Shown here: one piece after another, positions 60,034 to 64,000 of the stretch
Layout of the letters: every line of letters starts with the position of its first letter
Numbering within the stretch: the first letter of the stretch is position 1
Origin: a virus
Direction: 5' to 3' (one strand)
DNA: 64,000 nucleotides
IMG/VR virus record: IMGVR_UViG_3300027734_002590
Span: 1 to 64,000 of that record
Made by a program: the position numbers and the translations under genes
Notes under the pieces: model-generated
What the model saw: the letters and a program-made list of their open reading frames with translations, nothing else
Database searches by the model: none
Told to the model about the DNA's origin: nothing

Positions 60034-60106
60034 TAGGACCGCCCGGACTCGAACCGGGAATTGGCAGATTAAAAGTCTGCTGTGATAACCATTTCACTAC
60101 GATCCC
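60031..60106 (-). tRNA. tRNA-Lys(TTT)
   Basis: 76 nt with CCA. Anticodon arm GCAGA-CTTTTAA-TCTGC. Confidence 0.95.
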
Positions 60107-60204
60107 ATATACAGTACTAAGTTGATTTAATGTGCCAACCTTAGACCGTACATGGGATCTAAGGAGACACTAACGTTTACTACGTTTCATGTCATTCTCC
60201 TTTG
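60107..60204 (-). other. Gap with a 7-bp hairpin
   Basis: Between RpoZ and tRNA-Lys. CCTTAGA (60139-60145) pairs with TCTAAGG (60158-60164). A ribosome site followed by a 6-codon frame occurs near 60180; not called a gene. Confidence 0.4.
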
Positions 60205-60432
60205 TTAAACTACTTTCTTAAGATACTCTGTACCTACCTTACCTTCTTGAATTTCAAGCAATGCAGTTACATTTGGATGCAAATGCTCAAACTTCAAACT
60301 TTCTTTGTTACGTCGACTAATCTCACGTGAACGAACCGCGGCCATCAATACTAAATCATATCGATTGCCACCTGCAAGCTCAACACATTTATCGGTGTCG
60401 ATTTCCGAACTACGACTGATACCTTTTTTCAT
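60205..60432 (-). CDS. rpoZ: RNA polymerase omega subunit-like protein
   Basis: 75 residues. GGNRYDLVLMAAVRSREIS and VTALLEIQEGKV match the omega fold core (GNRFDLVLVAARRAR...ALREIEEG). Host omega binds beta' and helps assembly; a phage copy could enter host RNA polymerase and shift promoter choice or ppGpp response. Lies between tRNA-Phe and tRNA-Lys, probably on the same transcript. Confidence 0.85.
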   Translation of the reverse strand: MKKGISRSSEIDTDKCVELAGGNRYDLVLMAAVRSREISRRNKESLKFEHLHPNVTALLEIQEGKVGTEYLKKVV

Positions 60433-60451
60433 ATATTACCTTTTTAAAACT

Positions 60452-60527
60452 TGGTGCTACCTCCAGGGATCGAACCTGGTTCCTCGGTTCTTCAGACCGG
60501 TGCTATGACCACATCAGCTAAAGTAGC
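60452..60527 (-). tRNA. tRNA-Phe(GAA)
   Basis: 76 nt with CCA. Anticodon loop CTGAAGA; acceptor GCTACTT. Confidence 0.94.
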
Positions 60528-60528
60528 A

Positions 60529-60604
60529 TGGCGTACCCTCAGGGCCTCGAACCCCGAACCTCTGGTTTTGGAGACCAGCACTCTGCCAATTGAGCTAAGG
60601 ATAC
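60529..60604 (-). tRNA. tRNA-Trp(CCA)
   Basis: 76 nt with CCA. Anticodon arm CTGGT-CTCCAAA-ACCAG. Confidence 0.95.
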
Positions 60605-60610
60605 ATAATT

Positions 60611-60700
60611 TGGTCCCCCAGTGTGGAATCGAACCACATCCTGGACCTTATCTAGATTAATCGCTTATAAAACGACCTGCTCTCCTTGAGCTACTGGGGG
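60611..60700 (-). tRNA. tRNA with long variable arm, anticodon probably TAT (Ile)
   Basis: 90 nt with CCA. Anticodon arm best read as GTCGT-TTTATAA-GCGAT, so TAT. It has a 5-nt D loop and a long variable arm with a CTAGA/TCCAG-type stem, both abnormal for Ile. Identity uncertain. Confidence 0.7.
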
Positions 60701-60706
60701 AGCGTT

Positions 60707-60781
60707 TGGTATAGCGTACGGGGATCGAACCCGCCTAGTCACCTTGAAAGGGTGATGACCTCCCCAGAAGTCGAACGCTAT
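60707..60781 (-). tRNA. tRNA-Glu(TTC), copy 2
   Basis: 75 nt with CCA. Anticodon arm TCACC-CTTTCAA-GGTGA; sequence differs widely from copy 1, so it is not a recent duplicate. Confidence 0.92.
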
Positions 60782-60787
60782 ATAATT

Positions 60788-60861
60788 TGGAGCGGGATAG
60801 GAGAATCGAACTCCTGACTAAACCTTGGCAAGGTTTCGTTTGACCATTAAACTAATCCCGC
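60788..60861 (-). tRNA. tRNA-Gly(GCC)
   Basis: 74 nt with CCA. Anticodon arm AAACC-TTGCCAA-GGTTT; acceptor identical to tRNA-Gly(TCC). Confidence 0.95.
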
Positions 60862-60866
60862 ATACT

Positions 60867-60941
60867 TGGTGGAGGATGGGAGGATCGAACTCCCACTTCA
60901 TGCTTGCAAAGCACATGTGCTCCCATTATCACTAATCCCCC
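60867..60941 (-). tRNA. tRNA-Ala(TGC)
   Basis: 75 nt with CCA. Anticodon loop TTTGCAA; acceptor GGGGGAT/ATCCTCC with G3.T70, the Ala identity wobble pair. Confidence 0.95.
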
Positions 60942-60948
60942 AATAAAC

Positions 60949-61025
60949 TGGCTCCCCGTCGTGGGCTCGAACCACGGACATCGACATTAACAGTGTCGCG
61001 CAACTACCAACTGTGCTAACGGGGA
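60949..61025 (-). tRNA. tRNA-Asn(GTT)
   Basis: 77 nt with CCA. Anticodon arm CGACA-CTGTTAA-TGTCG. Confidence 0.95.
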
Positions 61026-61032
61026 ATAAACT

Positions 61033-61107
61033 TGGTGCCCCAGGAAGGAATCGAACCTCCACACCCTGATTACAAAACAGGACCTCTACCACTAAGGATA
61101 CAAGGGC
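61033..61107 (-). tRNA. tRNA-Thr(TGT), copy 2
   Basis: 75 nt with CCA. Anticodon loop TTTGTAA with one mismatch next to the loop; different body from copy 1. Confidence 0.9.
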
Positions 61108-61115
61108 GTAAAACT

Positions 61116-61190
61116 TGGTAGCCTATCTTGGGAACGATCCAAGGACCCCCGCCTTATCAAGACGGTGCTCTACCACTGAGCTAATAGGCT
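61116..61190 (-). tRNA. tRNA-Ile(GAT) with unusual T loop
   Basis: 75 nt with CCA. Anticodon arm CCGTC-TTGATAA-GGCGG. T loop reads ATCGTTC instead of TTCGANT, so T54 is replaced. Confidence 0.9.
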
Positions 61191-61195
61191 ATATA

Positions 61196-61283
61196 TGGCG
61201 GAGGATATAGGAATCGAACCTATCCACCCATTACTGAATGACAGTTTAGCAAACTGTTGCCTTAACCGCTCGGCCAATCCTCC
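61196..61283 (-). tRNA. tRNA-Ser(GCT)
   Basis: 88 nt with CCA and long variable arm. Anticodon arm ACAGT-TTGCTAA-ACTGT. Confidence 0.95.
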
Positions 61284-61289
61284 ATAACT

Positions 61290-61364
61290 TGGCGATCCTG
61301 CGGGGAATCGAACCCCGATATCCGACTAGACAGGCCGGTATAATAACCACTATATGACAGGACC
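61290..61364 (-). tRNA. tRNA-Asp(GTC)
   Basis: 75 nt with CCA. Anticodon arm CCGGC-CTGTCTA-GTCGG. Confidence 0.94.
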
Positions 61365-61369
61365 AAATT

Positions 61370-61458
61370 TGGTGGAGATGATAGGATTCGAACCTATTGC
61401 GTTTCTTAAGTACCGGATTTACAGTCCGGGGCCACTCCACCATCGTAGCCGCATCTCC
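61370..61458 (-). tRNA. tRNA-Tyr(GTA)
   Basis: 89 nt with CCA and class II variable arm. Anticodon arm CCGGA-CTGTAAA-TCCGG. First tRNA of the array in transcription order. Confidence 0.95.
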
Positions 61459-61464
61459 AAATTT

Positions 61465-61530
61465 ATTAACACTCTCCGGCTATGCCTGTCCAGGGCCCGA
61501 ATGGACGTCCCTAAGGAGAGTGTGTATTAA
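61465..61530 (-). ncRNA. Structured RNA element B (pseudoknot type)
   Basis: Closed by ACACTCTCC (61469-61477) and GGAGAGTGT (61515-61523). On the minus strand the order is GGG, GTCCA, CCC, TGGAC (H-type pseudoknot) followed by hairpin GGC-ATA-GCC. The same order with different bases is found in element C. Confidence 0.65.
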
Positions 61531-61599
61531 AACATACTGATAACGCCTGCTATGCAGTACCAGACTATGGGTTTGGCCGTCCCTTTCAATATGCTTTAA
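61527..61599 (-). ncRNA. Structured RNA element C (pseudoknot type)
   Basis: Closed by a 13-bp stem (61527-61539 with 61587-61599) with two positions that are mismatches on the plus strand but G.U on the minus. Minus-strand order GGG, GCCA, CCC, TGGT, then hairpin CTGC-ATA-GCAG. Homologous in plan to element B. Confidence 0.65.
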
Positions 61600-61600
61600 T

Positions 61601-61669
61601 ACGCTGTAATTTTTCATCTCACAAAAGAGACTTCATCCTACAGGCCGCCCGTTTACTACTGTTTAGCGT
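61601..61669 (-). ncRNA. Structured RNA element D
   Basis: Closed by ACGCT (61601-61605) and AGCGT (61665-61669) with added pairs inside; contains ACAG/CTGT and a TCTC-6 nt-GAGA hairpin (61617-61630). Third unit of a tandem row with B and C but without a clear pseudoknot. Confidence 0.45.
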
Positions 61670-61707
61670 GTGTAGCGAGGACCTCGTTTCCCCTACCACG
61701 TTGTACT

Positions 61708-61872
61708 TTAGTTTACACTAAACGTTGGACATTTGTTCAACGATTCACTGTAAATTTTAGCACGTTCAAACTTATTTTGAATAAGTTTTTGAAATTGTTC
61801 TTTAGTTAGAACACTTTCATAAGCCTGTTCAACAATTCGTTCATTCAATTTTTCGTAATCTATCTCTGTCAT
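61708..61872 (-). CDS. Small helical protein
   Basis: 54 residues from the ATG at 61872 (AAAGGAAA upstream), helical and charged (DYEKLNERIVEQAYESVLTKEQFQKLIQ). No family recognised. Directly downstream of a terminator and upstream of the RNA elements and tRNA array. Confidence 0.6.
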   Translation of the reverse strand: MTEIDYEKLNERIVEQAYESVLTKEQFQKLIQNKFERAKIYSESLNKCPTFSVN

Positions 61873-61891
61873 TTTTTCCTTTTGTAAAAAC

Positions 61892-61919
61892 AAAAAACCC
61901 TGGGTTTTTAATCCAGGGT
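61892..61919 (-). terminator. Rho-independent terminator
   Basis: On the minus strand ACCCTGG, 9-nt loop, CCAGGGT and a T-run. It follows the 61949 gene; partial read-through would feed the tRNA array. Confidence 0.85.
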
Positions 61920-61948
61920 CCTTGAAGTTTTGAAATGTAATTAAGTTG

Positions 61949-62098
61949 TTACTTAACCATCCCAGCCCCCCGGACCCTTGTAATCTCTACTGGTAAACGA
62001 TCTGAATGTAGACTATTGATCGCTAACCAATAAGAGGGCATTACGCCGCCTTGTTTGGCTATCGTATTCAGTTGTCTAAAATTACAGGTTGCTTTCAT
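61949..62098 (-). CDS. Small hypothetical protein
   Basis: 49 residues from the ATG at 62098 (GGAAA upstream); a longer frame from 62185 includes the promoter and is rejected. Basic (FRQLNTIAKQGG...LPVEITRVRG). No family recognised. Confidence 0.5.
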   Translation of the reverse strand: MKATCNFRQLNTIAKQGGVMPSYWLAINSLHSDRLPVEITRVRGAGMVK

Positions 62099-62156
62099 TT
62101 CTGTTTCCAGTTCTCTTTCTTTAAAAATTACATCGTTATCTCTAACGTATGTGTAT

Positions 62157-62185
62157 ATTGTATGATCTTTTGCACTTGCTGTCAA
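62157..62185 (-). promoter_or_regulatory. Sigma70 promoter (proximal)
   Basis: TTGACA (62180-62185), 17-bp spacer, TACAAT (62157-62162) on the minus strand. Confidence 0.8.
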
Positions 62186-62205
62186 CCCCTACTTGCATCT
62201 TTTTT

Positions 62206-62221
62206 GTTGTATTTTTACAAC
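62206..62221. repeat. Palindromic element, copy 1
   Basis: GTTGTATTTTTACAAC, followed by GGTGATTT; matches copy 2 over 24 bp with few changes. Lies 20 bp upstream of the proximal minus promoter. Confidence 0.7.
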
Positions 62222-62259
62222 GGTGATTTGCCTGTAGACAGTTTCTAGCGTATGTCTAT

Positions 62260-62288
62260 ATTATGTACTTATTTATCTCTCTTGTCAA
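62260..62288 (-). promoter_or_regulatory. Sigma70 promoter (distal)
   Basis: TTGACA (62283-62288), 17-bp spacer, CATAAT (62260-62265) on the minus strand. Its transcript would contain a TAGACA/TGTCTA hairpin and palindrome copy 1. Confidence 0.75.
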
Positions 62289-62316
62289 CCCCTATATAAT
62301 AGGCCGATTTTGAATC

Positions 62317-62332
62317 GTTGTAAATTTACAAC
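62317..62332. repeat. Palindromic element, copy 2
   Basis: Perfect 16-bp palindrome GTTGTAAATTTACAAC followed by AGTGATGT. It covers the -35 box of the plus-strand promoter. Confidence 0.75.
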
Positions 62333-62346
62333 AGTGATGTTATAAT
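62318..62346 (+). promoter_or_regulatory. Sigma70-like promoter of the sugar operon
   Basis: TTGTAA (62318-62323), 17-bp spacer, TATAAT (62341-62346). The palindrome over the -35 suggests repression. Confidence 0.6.
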
Positions 62347-62387
62347 TTATATTAGCATCAAGAACGCGGCCTGTCAATCTGAGCCGC

Positions 62388-62395
62388 TGTAAATA
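62388..62395 (+). promoter_or_regulatory. Late box of the sugar operon
   Basis: TGTAAATA, 20 nt before the ATG at 62416, with an AAAGGAA ribosome site between. Confidence 0.5.
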
Positions 62396-62415
62396 ATAAC
62401 AACAAAGGAACTTAT

Positions 62416-62961
62416 ATGCAAATCTACAGACTCGAATCAGATGCCTTTGTAGTCACGTTCAACCAATTCAAAGACAACCGAGGATGGTTTTCTGAAACAT
62501 GGTCAGACAAGTGGCTACCAGACCTAGGCATTCCATCTCCCTTCGTCCAACAGAACACAGTTTGGACAGAAAATAAAAATACCATTAGAGGATTACATGC
62601 ACAATCTGCACCAGCAGAGGTTGCAAAATTTATCCGAGTGATTAAAGGCAGTATCTTAGATGTGTTTGTCGATGCTCGTCAACAAAGTCCAACATTTGGT
62701 AAATGGTTTAGTTATGAACTGAACGAATCTACTCCACAGATACTTTACATTCCAACTGGTTTTTATCACGGGTATATGACTTTAACAGATGATGTTATTG
62801 TTCACTATCAACAAGATGCATTCTTTGAGCCTGCATATGAGCAAGGTTTGATATGGAATGACCCAACACTACAAATTGATTGGCAGTTAAACGGTGCAGT
62901 ACCCGTTGTTTCAACAAAAGATGCACAACAACAGACTTGGGATCAAGTCCACAAATTTTAA
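62416..62961 (+). CDS. dTDP-4-dehydrorhamnose 3,5-epimerase-like protein
   Basis: 181 residues, RmlC cupin: DNRGWFSETW, QQNTVWTENKNTIRGLHAQ, KFIRVIKGSILDVFVDAR, LYIPTGFYHGYMTLTDDV, YEQGLIWNDPTLQIDW. The catalytic His in RGLH and Tyr in GFYHGY region are present. Makes the dTDP-6-deoxysugar or a related sugar nucleotide. Confidence 0.9.
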   Translation: MQIYRLESDAFVVTFNQFKDNRGWFSETWSDKWLPDLGIPSPFVQQNTVWTENKNTIRGLHAQSAPAEVAKFIRVIKGSILDVFVDARQQSPTFGKWFSYELNESTPQILYIPTGFYHGYMTLTDDVIVHYQQDAFFEPAYEQGLIWNDPTLQIDWQLNGAVPVVSTKDAQQQTWDQVHKF

Positions 62962-62970
62962 GAGGCAAAA

Positions 62971-63639
62971 ATGGCAAGCAAAATAGCAATGACAGCAATT
63001 CACACTCATCACATTAAGCCGATGAGTGATATGACTTGGGAAGGCAACAAACTTCAATACGCTGAAAAATGGGGATATGATACGTATGTTCGCACAGAAA
63101 GCACAATGGAATGGCATCCAAGTTACGAAAAAATATTCTTTCAACTGCAATTATTAGAAGAGCATCCAGAACACGAATGGTTGTACTGGAGTGGTGCTGA
63201 CAGTATCATCACTAACTTTAACATTCCGTTAGAAACGTTTGTTGATGATGACTACCATATTATTATGGCTACTGACCGTTTGAATATTAATGCAGACAGT
63301 TATTTGATTAAGAATAGTCCAGAAGCTCGTGCATATTGGAAACACATTTGTGATCTAGCACCTCAATATAATGCTCATCCTAGTGGAACTTGGGAACAGC
63401 AGGCTCTTATTGATACTATTGCAGAATATAGACACTTGTGGAAATTTATGCCACAGCGTCATATGAACGCCTATCTATACAGAGAAGTTTATCCACAACA
63501 CTATATTACAGGCACACATGACTATCTCGGCTATGACGGACAGTGGCAACCGGGCGATTTCCTATTACATTGGCCCGGTACACCTATGCAATTACGTATG
63601 CAGATGATTCCTCATTTTATGCAAATGGTGGTTAGATGA
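62971..63639 (+). CDS. Glycosyltransferase-like protein (GT34/GMA12-type)
   Basis: 222 residues. YAEKWGYDTYVRTE, HPSYEKIFFQLQLLEEHPEHEWLYWSGADSIITNF (D-x-D-like GADS) and SGTWEQQALID resemble galactosyl-transferase GMA12/MNN10 proteins. Follows the RmlC-like gene with 9 nt between; stop overlaps the next start as ATGA. Confidence 0.75.
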   Translation: MASKIAMTAIHTHHIKPMSDMTWEGNKLQYAEKWGYDTYVRTESTMEWHPSYEKIFFQLQLLEEHPEHEWLYWSGADSIITNFNIPLETFVDDDYHIIMATDRLNINADSYLIKNSPEARAYWKHICDLAPQYNAHPSGTWEQQALIDTIAEYRHLWKFMPQRHMNAYLYREVYPQHYITGTHDYLGYDGQWQPGDFLLHWPGTPMQLRMQMIPHFMQMVVR

Positions 63640-64000
63640 AGGTATTTGTTACCGGGAGTGCCGGATTTATTGGTAGCAAACTAGTAACTTACTTTAAGTC
63701 TCAAGGACACGAGGTTGTACATCCTATACGTCAAGAACTTGATCTAGCTAACTTTCAACAAGTAGATAAGTTTTTTAATGAACAGAGTATAGATGCAGTA
63801 GTTCATTGTGCTGTTGCAGGCCGTACTAACATGGTCGGACAGGATAATGCCATCTCAGGTGAGATCGTTAACATGATCAGTAACTTGTATAGAAACAAGG
63901 GCAAGTTTAATCGATTGATTAACGTAGCTAGTGGATACGAGTTTGATCACTTTCGTCCAAATAATTTAGTTAGCGAAGCAACTATTGAATCGGTGTTGCC
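63636..64000 (+). CDS. NAD-dependent epimerase/reductase, GDP-fucose-synthase-like (cut by window edge)
   Basis: First 121 residues only. GSAGFIGS at 7-14 is the NAD(P) motif; ELDLANFQQVDKFFNEQSIDAVVHCAVAGR fits the WcaG/RmlD group. Third gene of the sugar operon; the substrate cannot be told from the N-terminus. Confidence 0.85.
   Translation, partial: MKVFVTGSAGFIGSKLVTYFKSQGHEVVHPIRQELDLANFQQVDKFFNEQSIDAVVHCAVAGRTNMVGQDNAISGEIVNMISNLYRNKGKFNRLINVASGYEFDHFRPNNLVSEATIESVL

Noticed and set aside
61449-61700. tmRNA as explanation for the pseudoknot elements
   Set aside because: No Ala-tRNA-like ends, no tag reading frame with stops, and each unit is closed by its own stem.
1-64000. CRISPR array or insertion sequence
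   Set aside because: No regularly spaced repeats and no transposase-like protein or paired terminal repeats were seen.
1-64000. Cyanophage assignment
   Set aside because: PhoH, deformylase and T4-like genes would fit, but no photosynthesis, plastocyanin or carbon-metabolism genes are present in the window.

Overview
The window is part of a large tailed-phage genome with T4-like (myovirus-type) features. Coding density is very high, start/stop overlaps of the ATGA type are common, and most genes lie on the minus strand. It encodes phage hallmarks: PhoH, a gp44-like clamp loader, a gp31-like GroES, an endolysin with spanin candidates, giant tail-fibre proteins and T4-type late promoter boxes. 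The host is not identified. The sigma70 promoters, outer-membrane-type lipoproteins and BPSL0761-family protein suggest a Gram-negative, probably proteobacterial, host (inference). No photosynthesis genes are visible, which argues against a cyanophage.

Layout. 1-1.3 kb: peptide deformylase (cut by the window edge) and DnaJ. 1.3-4.8 kb: lysis region (holin-like protein, lipoproteins, spanin pair, GH19 endolysin). 4.8-10.7 kb: conserved T4-like genes, PhoH (+ strand), clamp loader, nucleotidyltransferase, GroES and a DNA polymerase III alpha fragment. 10.6-21.4 kb: three virion/tail-fibre genes, one of 2471 codons. 21.5-23.6 kb: SufD-like protein, SufC-like ATPase and superoxide dismutase. 24-28.9 kb: UV endonuclease, QueD-like enzyme, fibre protein, ClpP,SGNH hydrolase. 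28.9-45 kb: many small unknown genes, with an MBD4-like glycosylase, a ParB-like/HNH pair, Bax-inhibitor-like protein, MazG-like protein, exonuclease, metallopeptidase-like protein and dCMP deaminase. 45-47 kb: DnaK. 47-61.5 kb: a minus-strand array of 31 tRNA genes covering all 20 amino acids, interrupted by sugar/protein-modifying genes, RpoZ and several structured non-coding segments. 61.7-64 kb: a divergent regulatory region and a plus-strand sugar operon (RmlC-like epimerase, glycosyltransferase, NAD-dependent epimerase cut by the edge).

How the genes may work together. The phage carries many pieces of host protein quality control and expression machinery (DnaJ, DnaK, GroES, ClpP, deformylase, RNA polymerase omega, tRNAs), but not all partners (no GrpE or GroEL here). 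It also carries oxidative-stress/Fe-S functions (SufC-like, SufD-like, SOD) and DNA-repair functions (UvdE, MBD4-like glycosylase, end-processing kinase and phosphoesterase).

The most unusual signals are not protein families. (1) Several promoters abut start codons so closely that the mRNAs should be leaderless: a sigma70 class (-10 box, 6-7 nt, ATG) and a late class (TAAATA box, 5 nt, ATG). (2) A set of structured RNAs sits between the tRNAs, including a tandem pair sharing a hairpin plus H-type pseudoknot; where terminal stems have mismatches, these become G.U pairs on the minus strand. (3) A 636-nt gene-free, highly structured segment at 51358-51993 contains a tRNA-sized domain and may be a GOLLD-like giant phage RNA. 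All calls come from reading the sequence; no database search was run.
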